NCBI GenBank assembly: GCA_029251065.1
Contig: JAQXEB010000005.1
Coordinates: forward strand, 1 to 5,172
From: Luminiphilus sp.
GTDB taxonomy: Bacteria > Pseudomonadota > Gammaproteobacteria > Pseudomonadales > Halieaceae
Reading direction: 5' to 3'
DNA length: 5,172 nucleotides
Shown: positions 1 through 5,172 of the stretch, one piece after another
Numbering within the stretch: position 1 is the first letter of the stretch
How the letters are laid out: each line of letters opens with the position of its first letter
The notes under the pieces: generated by a model
Databases searched by the model: none
Told to the model about the DNA's origin: nothing
What the model saw: the letters and a program-made list of their open reading frames with translations, nothing else
Made by a program: the position numbers and the translations under genes

Positions 1-24
1 ATGCACGCGAGGAGTTTTTGTCAT
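1..24 (-). CDS. Possible start of a downstream gene in the Ldh2 operon (partial)
   Basis: On the minus strand an ATG at 24-22 opens a frame that stays open to the window edge, giving eight residues (MTKTPRVH). It lies 20 nt after the stop codon of the Ldh2-family gene. A weak Shine-Dalgarno-like AAGG sits about 10 nt upstream. The short spacing, same strand and lack of any terminator between the two genes suggest a second cistron of one operon. Eight residues are too few to recognise a family, so no function is given. It could equally be a chance ATG in a spacer. Confidence 0.4.
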
Positions 25-44
25 AGCGCGCTAGCCTTTCACAC

Positions 45-1046
45 TCATGGCACGGTCGACAGCTCGTGGATTTGTGCCACTAGGGTCTGGGGAACATCGA
101 CCCCATTTACTTCGTGATATTGGCGCCGCTCAGCGCGCCGCTCTCCCGGTATACGCACCTCATTGTCGCGCGTGAGCGCTGTGAACATCGTCTCGAGGTG
201 CGCGACAAAGTCGTCGCTAAAAAAGGCGGGATCTAATGCAATAATTGTTTGACCAACGTTGGGGGGGCCACCCTCAGTGCTGGCAAACATAGAGGCCTCG
301 TAAGAGGCATTGCTGCCCGTCAGTATACCGCCCAGCACGTCGACCATCAGCCCCAGACCGAACCCTTTGGGCCCGCCCATTGGTAACTGCGCCCCTTTGA
401 GCCCGGCTACAGGGTCAGTCGTGGGCTGACCCTCCGTGTCTATTGCATGCCCGGGCTCAATTAAGCGGCCCTCCGCTGCGGCTTTTACTAAATTTACCCG
501 CGCGGTGGAGGCCGTCGCCATATCGACTACCAGCGGTTCGGCTGTCGCTCTGGGCGCACCAAAAGCGAAAGGGTTCGTGCCAAAAAAAGGAACCTTACCG
601 CCGTGCGCTGCGACCGCTTTTGAACTGTTTGCAAACATGAGTGAGACCAGTCCTTCTTGCGCAAGCCGACGGACGAACCAACCCAAAACCCCTGCCGAAG
701 AGGACTGGTGAATCGACATGACCCCGACACCCTGGTCACGCGTCGTCGCTATGAGACGCTGCTCACCCACAAGGTAGGCGTGATGACAAAACCCAAAATC
801 CGCATCGATAACGGTGCTTGAGGCGGACGTTTTAACAATCGATGGTGACGCGTGAGGCTTCACCTTGCCCACTCGCAAGTGCTTCAGGTACAGGTGCATA
901 TACCCCAAGCCCACGTTACGTATACCTTCCGCTTCTGCTTCAGCAATCTCCGAGGCCACGACAGTCGCTTGGTCTTCGCTTGCCCCCACACGCAATAGTG
1001 CATCTCGGCACAGGTCTTCGATTTGAGACAACGTCATTGTTGGCAT
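45..1046 (-). CDS. Ldh2-family (malate/L-lactate dehydrogenase type 2) NAD(P)-dependent oxidoreductase
   Basis: This 333-residue protein has the usual length and layout of the Ldh2/MDH family (Pfam PF02615). Members are cytoplasmic NAD(P)H-dependent reductases or dehydrogenases of 2-oxo acids and cyclic imino acids, such as AllD, YiaK, DpkA and sulfolactate dehydrogenase. Visible landmarks are an N-terminal helical region (5-60), FGTNPFAFGAPR (155-166), VVDMATAS (173-180), AIDTEGQPTTDP (201-212), LPMGGPKGFGLGLMVD (221-236) and the C-terminal VRIPGERR (297-304). The start at 1046 is chosen because GGAGG lies 8 nt upstream; a second ATG three codons later lacks this spacing. Oddly, the usual SHG motif reads N44-V45-G46, the usual SNHFG reads SSSAG (115-119) and the usual GHKG reads GPKG (225-228), so the signature histidines seem to be missing. 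The substrate cannot be assigned. Membership of the family is secure; catalytic activity is uncertain. Confidence 0.93.
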   Translation of the reverse strand: MPTMTLSQIEDLCRDALLRVGASEDQATVVASEIAEAEAEGIRNVGLGYMHLYLKHLRVGKVKPHASPSIVKTSASSTVIDADFGFCHHAYLVGEQRLIATTRDQGVGVMSIHQSSSAGVLGWFVRRLAQEGLVSLMFANSSKAVAAHGGKVPFFGTNPFAFGAPRATAEPLVVDMATASTARVNLVKAAAEGRLIEPGHAIDTEGQPTTDPVAGLKGAQLPMGGPKGFGLGLMVDVLGGILTGSNASYEASMFASTEGGPPNVGQTIIALDPAFFSDDFVAHLETMFTALTRDNEVRIPGERRAERRQYHEVNGVDVPQTLVAQIHELSTVP

Positions 1047-1054
1047 AGTCCGGG

Positions 1055-1059
1055 CCTCC
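1055..1059 (-). promoter_or_regulatory. Shine-Dalgarno site of the Ldh2-family gene
   Basis: The minus strand reads GGAGG here, 8 nt before the ATG at 1046. This fixes that ATG as the start in preference to the in-frame ATG three codons further in. Confidence 0.75.
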
Positions 1060-1168
1060 GTCTTTAAAGAAAAACACCTTAAGGAGAGATCTTACTCGGA
1101 GCAAGCCCACAGCGCGCAAGTCACACGATATCGATTGATTTTAACCGTGAATTTGATACCGGAGCGGG
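1060..1168. other. Divergent intergenic stretch between the Ldh2 gene and the tRNA promoter
   Basis: No gene is seen here. It must hold the minus-strand promoter of the Ldh2 gene, but no good sigma70 match is visible. The best minus-strand candidate, TTGCGC with TAAGAT, has a poor 19-nt spacer. Several small perfect palindromes occur: TCTTTAAAGA (1061-1070), CCTTAAGG (1077-1084), AGATCT (1087-1092) and CGATATCG (1126-1133). They differ in sequence and may be chance. Confidence 0.4.
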
Positions 1169-1196
1169 TTGAAAAAGACATCCTCTGGAGTATGAT
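1169..1196 (+). promoter_or_regulatory. Sigma70 promoter of tRNA-Arg
   Basis: The -35 box is TTGAAA (1169-1174) and the -10 box is TATGAT (1191-1196), separated by 16 nt. Each box matches the consensus at 5 of 6 positions. A GC-rich stretch, ACGCCCC (1197-1203), follows the -10 box. It resembles the discriminator of stably expressed, stringently controlled stable-RNA promoters. Transcription should begin near 1202-1204, only a few nucleotides before the mature tRNA at 1207. Confidence 0.8.
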
Positions 1197-1206
1197 ACGC
1201 CCCTTC

Positions 1207-1283
1207 GCGCCCGTAGCTCAGCTGGATAGAGTACCTGACTACGAATCAGGGGGTCGCACGTTCGAATCGTGCCGGGCGCGCCA
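1207..1283 (+). tRNA. tRNA-Arg (anticodon ACG), CCA encoded
   Basis: A complete 77-nt cloverleaf can be folded by eye. The acceptor stem is GCGCCCG (1207-1213) with CGGGCGC (1273-1279). The D stem is GCTC (1216-1219) with GAGT (1229-1232), including one G-U pair. The anticodon stem is CCTGA (1234-1238) with TCAGG (1246-1250). The loop CTACGAA carries anticodon ACG at 1241-1243. The T stem is GCACG (1256-1260) with CGTGC (1268-1272), and its loop is TTCGAAT. The discriminator base is G1280 and CCA is encoded at 1281-1283. In bacteria A34 of this tRNA is normally changed to inosine by TadA, so it reads CGU, CGC and CGA. It is a single-tRNA transcription unit with its own promoter and terminator. 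Confidence 0.98.
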
Positions 1284-1291
1284 ACATTAAG

Positions 1292-1320
1292 AGCCTCATC
1301 CAACGGATGGGGCTTTTTTT
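1292..1320 (+). terminator. Intrinsic terminator of the tRNA-Arg unit
   Basis: A 10-bp stem, AGCCTCATCC (1292-1301) with GGATGGGGCT (1305-1314), has one T-G wobble pair and closes a 3-nt loop, AAC. A run of seven T (1314-1320) follows directly. It begins 9 nt after the tRNA CCA end, so it should end the tRNA transcript cleanly and insulate the downstream hydroxylase gene. Confidence 0.93.
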
Positions 1321-1334
1321 ATGGGATCTCGAAA

Positions 1335-1359
1335 GACAAGCAACGCCGCATCGCTTGTC
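1335..1359. repeat. Inverted repeat upstream of the hydroxylase gene
   Basis: GACAAGC (1335-1341) and GCTTGTC (1353-1359) form a perfect 7-bp inverted repeat around an 11-nt spacer. It lies about 70 nt before the hydroxylase start. No T-tract follows, so it is not a terminator. It could be an operator half-site pair or chance. The remaining bases up to 1428 contain only a weak promoter-like pair, TGGACG (1371-1376) and TATCTT (1394-1399), with a 17-nt spacer. Confidence 0.35.
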
Positions 1360-1370
1360 ACTCACGGGCA

Positions 1371-1399
1371 TGGACGCCTGGCATCAGTCTCAGTATCTT
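1371..1399 (+). promoter_or_regulatory. Weak candidate sigma70 promoter of the hydroxylase gene
   Basis: TGGACG (1371-1376) and TATCTT (1394-1399) each match 4 of 6 consensus bases, with an ideal 17-nt spacer. The predicted start near 1406 would give a leader of about 23 nt ending in the Shine-Dalgarno-like AGGG (1417-1420). The strong terminator after the tRNA means this gene needs a promoter somewhere between 1321 and 1428. Confidence 0.3.
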
Positions 1400-1428
1400 A
1401 ACAATGTCGTCATTTTAGGGACCTTCAG

Positions 1429-2469
1429 ATGGGACCTTTAACGGATATCTCGTCCACTGCGTTGTTATTGATACAGAATAATCTGCCGCGCGACCTGACG
1501 TGGCCTTTGCTCTTAACGACACTGGTCTTGGGCATCGTACTGTGGGCTCTGCGCAACGGACGCGGCGCCAAAGATGCGACGGGGCAAGAAAGGCCCTCCG
1601 CCACCTTGATGCAATTTCTGCTGCCTTACGACATTTACAGTCACGTGTCTGCCAGAGTGGATGTCTCACTTTATGTATTTGAGCGGATATTACATCCACT
1701 TTGGGCGGGCGCACTGATTCTGGCGGTTGGCGTAACTGCCGAAAAAGCCATCATCAGCTGCTTGCTAGGGACTCTGGGCGAAAGTCCCCGTCTCGACGTG
1801 AACTATGCATGGATGATGCTCTATAGCTTTGTCACGTTGCTGCTGTACGACTTTATCTTCTATGTCATTCACTACACTGAGCACAAAGTCCCAGCGCTGT
1901 GGGTGATCCACAAAGTACACCACTCCGCAGAAGTTCTGACGCCTTTGACTCGCTACCGAGAACACGTTCTCGAAGGTCCTATTTACGCTACTGGTTCTGC
2001 CCTTGCTTACGGACTGGCCGGCGGCGTGTTTGCTTGGGTCTTCAACGGTGGGATTACCCAAGCCACCCTGTTTAACATGGGGTTGTTTTCGCTGATTTTT
2101 GGATTCAATGGTTCATTTCGGCACTACCACATCGCGTTTCACTATCCTAAATGGCTGTCTCAGTGGTTGCACAGCCCCGTCATGCATCACACGCACCACA
2201 GCTACCTGGAGAAACACTGGGACACAAATCTTGCCGCCGTGACCAGTATTTGGGACCGTCTATTTGGCACCCTCTATATCCCTGAAAAAGATGAACCCAC
2301 GCCCTGGGGGCTCGGGCCTCAGACACAAGATGACTACCGATCGTTTTGGCAGAACACCACCGGCCCCTTCCGCGACTGGTACGCCATGGCCTCAGGTAAT
2401 ACGATCAAGGCTGCTAATCCGCTTGCAGGCGGGGCCTCAAGCGACCGATCGAGCGACTCGACCCACTAA
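1429..2469 (+). CDS. Sterol desaturase / fatty acid hydroxylase family membrane protein
   Basis: This 346-residue integral membrane protein belongs to the fatty acid hydroxylase superfamily (Pfam PF04116). These enzymes use a histidine-bound di-iron centre and O2 to hydroxylate or desaturate lipid substrates. The three histidine boxes are visible: HYTEH (148-152), HKVHH (161-165) and HHTHH (253-257). Further histidines lie at 179, 232, 234, 238, 248 and 263. Hydrophobic segments lie near 23-41, 90-112, 127-147, 184-205 and 212-229, placing the histidines on the cytoplasmic face as in the family. WDTNLAAVTSIWDRLFGTLY (264-283) is a typical closing motif. The ATG at 1429 has AGGG 8 nt upstream. 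The last 20 residues or so are polar and low in complexity. The gene stands alone and its stop overlaps the convergent symporter gene. The lipid substrate (fatty acid, sterol-like or carotenoid) cannot be told from sequence. Confidence 0.93.
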   Translation: MGPLTDISSTALLLIQNNLPRDLTWPLLLTTLVLGIVLWALRNGRGAKDATGQERPSATLMQFLLPYDIYSHVSARVDVSLYVFERILHPLWAGALILAVGVTAEKAIISCLLGTLGESPRLDVNYAWMMLYSFVTLLLYDFIFYVIHYTEHKVPALWVIHKVHHSAEVLTPLTRYREHVLEGPIYATGSALAYGLAGGVFAWVFNGGITQATLFNMGLFSLIFGFNGSFRHYHIAFHYPKWLSQWLHSPVMHHTHHSYLEKHWDTNLAAVTSIWDRLFGTLYIPEKDEPTPWGLGPQTQDDYRSFWQNTTGPFRDWYAMASGNTIKAANPLAGGASSDRSSDSTH

Positions 2470-2475
2470 CGAGTC
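2455..2475. repeat. Inverted repeat centred on two overlapping stop codons
   Basis: GACTCG (2455-2460) and CGAGTC (2470-2475) form a perfect 6-bp inverted repeat. The 9-nt loop between them contains the plus-strand stop TAA (2467-2469) and the minus-strand stop TAG (2468-2466). No T-tract follows on either strand, so it does not look like a standard bidirectional terminator. It might act as a weak or Rho-independent-like 3' stem for both mRNAs. Confidence 0.4.
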
Positions 2476-4076
2476 CCAAACAGCGTCAGGACGGCGAACA
2501 ACACCACCGTCCACAGCAACAAAGCGCCATAGGCTGGAATCCAGTTTCGTGAGAAACCTGCGCTGCGATAAAACTGCGCACTCCAAACCAGATCGGGCAT
2601 TTCGACCACGGATAAGGGCCGGCGACTGACGAGCAAGCCCATCACCATCGTCACACCCAGTCCAATCACATTCCACCACAACCACGAGACAGAGGGCACA
2701 GCCGCCCAAAGGTATGCATTGGTCACGAGGCCGGCGACAAAGCCTATTCTGGCGCCCTGCCCGGTAGCACTGCGCGTCAGCAAGCCCAGCAAAAAAACAC
2801 CTAAAATCGGTCCGTTAATAAGGGATCCCACCTTGTTAACGGCGACGATGACGGTCGAGGCTATGTCGTCGACGAAAAAAGCCGTGATCAGTGCAAACAG
2901 CCCCCAGCACACCGTCAACACGCGTCCCCAAACAAGTTCTTGCGCGGGTGTCCCAATGCGCTCGCCCATCCAGGGTTTAACGAAATCCTTCAGCGTCGTT
3001 GCAGATAGGCTATTAATGACAGAGTCGAGTGAAGACATGGCGGCGGCCAGTAAAGCCACCACCGCCAAACCGATCACGCCCACTGGCAACTCACGTCCGA
3101 AGAGCGCGGGAAGCGCCATATTGTAATTGGGCGACTCGTTCATTAACGGCAGAGACGCAATAAAGTCAGGATGTGTTCCAGCGTAGGCAGCAAGCCCTGC
3201 GCCAATCAGGCAATACAGCAGCACCAATGGGAACCGCAAAAGCCCATTGATAATAAGCACTTTCTGAGTATCGTCCTGACTGCTTGCGCACAGTTGGCGT
3301 TGGACCTGACTCTGGTCACAGCCATAGTAAGCAACGTAAAGAAAAAATCCGCCGACCAGCATAGGCAAAAATGCAAAGTCGTGGCCGTCTCCGAGTCCAT
3401 GATGTCGGAACGACAGTGCCGCCCGACGATCAAGCGACAGCTGCTCAAGCGTGGCCTCTAAGCCTCCTGCGCCGCCAATTAACAGCCCCGCCAGGTAGAT
3501 CAGAACGCCCGTCAGAATCACCATTTGAATCACGTCACTGATAATGACAGCCCGAATGCCGCCCAAAACATCATAGACAATCGTGATGAGACCAAACAGC
3601 AGGACCGACTGTGCAAACGAGAGACCCGTGACAATTGCGATCATACTCGCCACGCCGTAAACGGTGATGCCTGCGACCGCCGCGCGCGACAACTGAAACA
3701 GCCCGCTGATCAACAACTGGGTCTGTGCGTCGAATCGTCGACCCAAGTATAAATAAACGGACACCAAGCGTTGCCGGTGAAAAATAGGCATTAAAAAGAC
3801 AGCGATAAAAATCATTGCCAAAGGTAGGGCGAGTTCGTACTGCAGCCACACCAAGCCCCCACCTGCGACGAAGGCAACAAACGCCGGTGCGCCTAAAATA
3901 CTGTTGGTCGAGCACTGTGTCGCCATGACCGACAGTGCAATACTAATGGGCCCACCGCTGTTATTGGCAACGAAGTAATCCTCAACGGTCTCTTGTCGGC
4001 CCGACAGATAAACACTGAGTGTCACAAGCGCAATGAGGTAGGTGGTCACCACGGACCAGTCGAGCGTTGATAACAT
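2466..4076 (-). CDS. Sodium:solute symporter (SSS/SLC5 family)
   Basis: This 536-residue polytopic inner-membrane protein matches the SSS family (Pfam PF00474) in length and motifs. Family members use the Na+ gradient to import small solutes such as sugars, carboxylates, amino acids or vitamins. EDYFVANN (32-39) follows the first membrane segment (about 9-25). DVLGGIRAVIISDVIQMVIL (169-188) is the family signature. CDQSQVQRQL (253-262) is the typical DQ-x-x-VQR region. AAAMSSLDSVINSLSATTLKDF (344-365) includes S348-S349, which align with the Na2-site serines of vSGLT. Further hydrophobic segments continue to the C-terminus. The overall pattern is closest to the NIS/SMVT-like carriers, but the substrate is not assignable. 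On the minus strand AAGAGG (4093-4088) lies 11 nt before the ATG, supporting this start. The gene is divergent from the secreted PD40 protein gene and overlaps the convergent hydroxylase gene by 4 nt. Confidence 0.94.
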   Translation of the reverse strand: MLSTLDWSVVTTYLIALVTLSVYLSGRQETVEDYFVANNSGGPISIALSVMATQCSTNSILGAPAFVAFVAGGGLVWLQYELALPLAMIFIAVFLMPIFHRQRLVSVYLYLGRRFDAQTQLLISGLFQLSRAAVAGITVYGVASMIAIVTGLSFAQSVLLFGLITIVYDVLGGIRAVIISDVIQMVILTGVLIYLAGLLIGGAGGLEATLEQLSLDRRAALSFRHHGLGDGHDFAFLPMLVGGFFLYVAYYGCDQSQVQRQLCASSQDDTQKVLIINGLLRFPLVLLYCLIGAGLAAYAGTHPDFIASLPLMNESPNYNMALPALFGRELPVGVIGLAVVALLAAAMSSLDSVINSLSATTLKDFVKPWMGERIGTPAQELVWGRVLTVCWGLFALITAFFVDDIASTVIVAVNKVGSLINGPILGVFLLGLLTRSATGQGARIGFVAGLVTNAYLWAAVPSVSWLWWNVIGLGVTMVMGLLVSRRPLSVVEMPDLVWSAQFYRSAGFSRNWIPAYGALLLWTVVLFAVLTLFGTR

Positions 4077-4104
4077 GTAGCGAGTGACCTCTTAATCACC
4101 TATT

Positions 4105-4115
4105 CAGTGTCACTG
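4105..4115. repeat. 11-bp odd palindrome, possible operator
   Basis: CAGTG and CACTG flank a single central T, making a perfect 11-bp dyad. It lies 29 bp upstream of the symporter start codon, where a repressor could block its transcription. No specific regulator is implied by the sequence. Confidence 0.35.
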
Positions 4116-4143
4116 TAGTACTCAAAAAGCGCCCTAGACAACA

Positions 4144-4154
4144 ACCACAGTGGT
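4144..4154. repeat. Second 11-bp odd palindrome, possible operator
   Basis: ACCAC and GTGGT flank a central A, making a perfect 11-bp dyad whose centre is 39 bp from that of the dyad at 4105-4115. Both contain CAGTG, but the arms differ, so they are not clear copies of one site. Confidence 0.33.
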
Positions 4155-4250
4155 ATTTGAGGCGGGCCGAGACCGCCCTATTCGTCTTTCTCCCTCAGAT
4201 CAGAGCGATTTAAGCCTCGACAACGCAAGCGAGTGTCGAAAACTAATGTC

Positions 4251-4280
4251 CGTTGTGATACCTAATAGGTCTCTACAACG
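4251..4280 (+). promoter_or_regulatory. Nested dyad / leader hairpin before the PD40 gene
   Basis: CGTTGT (4251-4256) pairs with ACAACG (4275-4280). Inside this, ACCT (4260-4263) pairs with AGGT (4267-4270) around loop AAT. GA (4257-4258) can also pair with TC (4272-4273), giving about 12 pairs with one mismatch and one bulged T. The element ends 23 nt before the ATG at 4304. It could be an operator or an mRNA leader hairpin. Confidence 0.4.
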
Positions 4281-4303
4281 ATTACGACAACGGTTGGTTT
4301 TGT

Positions 4304-5172
4304 ATGTGTATTGCGCGCTTCTCTTTGGCTCCTCTTGTTCTAACAACTCTAATGTTCACACCGGCGACGCTTGCGAGTGACGACGAGCACTCGGCTGCAG
4401 AACCCTCGGTCGAGTGGGACGTCTCCGCACCCAAATACTCGGCCCGTGCTCAGGAAATTGCGCTGTCTGTTGATCAAGGCACGTGGATGAATCTCGATGT
4501 TTCGCCCGACGGAAAGCGGATTGCATTTGATTTGCTGGGTGACATTTACGAGATGCCTATTGAGGGCGGTGAAGCCACCCGGCTGCTGAGCGGTCACGCT
4601 TGGGAGGTTCAGCCACAGTACAGTCCAGACGGCCGTTTTTTAGCGTTCACATCCGACCGAGACGGCGCCGATAATATTTGGGCGATGGAAATCGCCAACC
4701 CAGAGAACAAGCAACAAATCACACACGAGCGCTTTCGGCTTCTTAACAACCCCACTTGGCATCCGTCGGGGCACTACTTAGCCGCGAAGAAGCACTTCAC
4801 CACCTCGCGCTCACTCGGAACCGGCGAGATATGGTTGTATGACGCACGTCTAGAACAGTCCCTCGATCGCGCTAATTTGCAGGGCTCTGTACTGGTTGAA
4901 AAGCCGACGCTTTCGTTCCAAAAAGAACTCGGGGAGCCGACCTTTAGCGCCGATGGGCGGTCAGTATTTTTCATTCAAAACACCACACCCGGAAATACGT
5001 TCATCTATCACGAAGACAGTAATGGCGAAGTCATGGCCATCAAACGCTACGATCTGGAGACTGGGGAAGTCGAGAAAGTCGTCGGAGGTGCCGGTGGCGC
5101 CGTGAGACCCACACCCTCACCAGACGGCAAGTCGCTTGCCTTTGTCAAAAGAGTCAGAGCGGCCTCCCGATT
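4304..5172 (+). CDS. Secreted PD40/TolB-like beta-propeller protein, probable amidohydrolase family (partial, C-terminus missing)
   Basis: The frame is open from a stop at 4256-4258 to the right edge. Starting at ATG 4304 it gives 289 residues. Residues 1-24 form a signal peptide: a short N-terminus with R5, a hydrophobic core, and cleavage after ATLA (21-24). The mature protein would therefore be periplasmic or exported. PD40-type blade motifs recur: SPDG at 67-70, SPDG at 107-110, HPSG at 153-156, SADG at 215-218 and SPDG at 272-275. The phrases TSDRDGADNIW (near 114-124) and HFTTSRSLGTGEIWLY (near 166-181) recall the N-terminal half of roughly 1000-residue TolB-like/amidohydrolase proteins. 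In those the metal-dependent hydrolase domain comes later, so here it would lie outside the window. No clear Shine-Dalgarno precedes 4304; an in-frame ATG at 4352 would destroy the signal peptide. The propeller is secure and the amidohydrolase half is inferred. Confidence 0.87.
   Translation, partial: MCIARFSLAPLVLTTLMFTPATLASDDEHSAAEPSVEWDVSAPKYSARAQEIALSVDQGTWMNLDVSPDGKRIAFDLLGDIYEMPIEGGEATRLLSGHAWEVQPQYSPDGRFLAFTSDRDGADNIWAMEIANPENKQQITHERFRLLNNPTWHPSGHYLAAKKHFTTSRSLGTGEIWLYDARLEQSLDRANLQGSVLVEKPTLSFQKELGEPTFSADGRSVFFIQNTTPGNTFIYHEDSNGEVMAIKRYDLETGEVEKVVGGAGGAVRPTPSPDGKSLAFVKRVRAASR

Larger units (their letters stand above)
4077..4303. promoter_or_regulatory. Divergent control region between the symporter and the exported PD40 protein
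   Basis: This 227-bp non-coding stretch must hold both promoters, but no strong sigma70 promoter is visible on either strand. It is unusually full of short dyads: CAGTG-T-CACTG (4105-4115), ACCAC-A-GTGGT (4144-4154), GGCGG/CCGCC (4161-4165 and 4173-4177), TCGACA/TGTCGA (4217-4222 and 4234-4239) and the long imperfect hairpin at 4251-4280. The pentamer CAACG also recurs at 4221, 4276 and 4288. The arrangement suggests one or more operators, but none matches a regulator site I recognise. Confidence 0.45.

Noticed and set aside
1061..1133. Cluster of four small perfect palindromes
   Set aside because: They are 6-10 bp, unrelated in sequence and irregularly spaced, so chance is the simplest explanation. 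They are noted only within the intergenic description.
1207..1283. tRNA-Arg as an integration (att) site for a mobile element
   Set aside because: No integrase gene and no second copy of the tRNA 3' end was seen in the window.
1121..1303. 60-residue minus-strand reading frame containing GAPGTIRTCDPLIRSQ
   Set aside because: It is the antisense of the tRNA-Arg gene. This peptide string is a well-known false protein call produced by reading across bacterial tRNAs.
1765..2061. 98-residue minus-strand frame inside the hydroxylase gene
   Set aside because: It is antisense to the histidine-box region of the hydroxylase and has no independent evidence.
2719..3126. 135-residue plus-strand frame inside the symporter gene
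   Set aside because: It is an antisense shadow of a strongly supported symporter, with no recognisable motifs and no ribosome binding site.
4161..4177. GGCGG/CCGCC stem as a terminator for either flanking gene
   Set aside because: No T-tract follows on either strand, and it lies upstream of both genes rather than after one.
4150..4380. 76-residue plus-strand frame with a lipobox-like LLFGSSC
   Set aside because: It starts at GTG without a Shine-Dalgarno and overlaps the signal peptide of the PD40 protein in another frame. The rest resembles no family. The adjacent frame leads straight into conserved PD40 repeats.

Overview
The window looks like ordinary chromosome from a Gram-negative bacterium, most likely a marine-type gammaproteobacterium. 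That placement rests on the tRNA-Arg(ACG) with an encoded CCA, the E. coli-like sigma70 promoter, and the mix of a sterol-desaturase-like hydroxylase, a Na+/solute symporter and an exported PD40/TolB-type protein. It is an inference, not a phylogenetic result. No mobile element, CRISPR array, rRNA or phage gene was seen.

Layout from left to right. A possible downstream gene begins at the left edge (1-24, minus) behind a complete minus-strand Ldh2-family (malate/L-lactate dehydrogenase type 2) oxidoreductase (45-1046). Upstream of this gene lies a tRNA-Arg(ACG) unit on the plus strand, with its own strong promoter (1169-1196), the tRNA (1207-1283) and a canonical intrinsic terminator (1292-1320). 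Next, on the plus strand, is a membrane di-iron fatty acid hydroxylase/sterol desaturase family protein (1429-2469). It converges on, and overlaps by 4 nt, a minus-strand sodium:solute symporter (2466-4076). A 227-bp divergent intergenic region rich in short dyads separates the symporter from the last gene. That gene is on the plus strand, starts at about 4304 and runs off the right edge. It encodes a secreted beta-propeller (PD40/TolB-like) protein that resembles the N-terminal half of large amidohydrolase-family proteins.

How the genes may work together. The divergent symporter and exported hydrolase-like gene could form a degrade-and-import pair sharing a control region, but the substrate is unknown. 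The Ldh2 gene and the hydroxylase belong to separate transcription units, with the terminated tRNA unit between them. The most unusual protein observation is that the Ldh2-family protein appears to lack the family's signature histidines while keeping the nucleotide-binding motifs. I found no convincing evidence of a new multi-gene system in this window.
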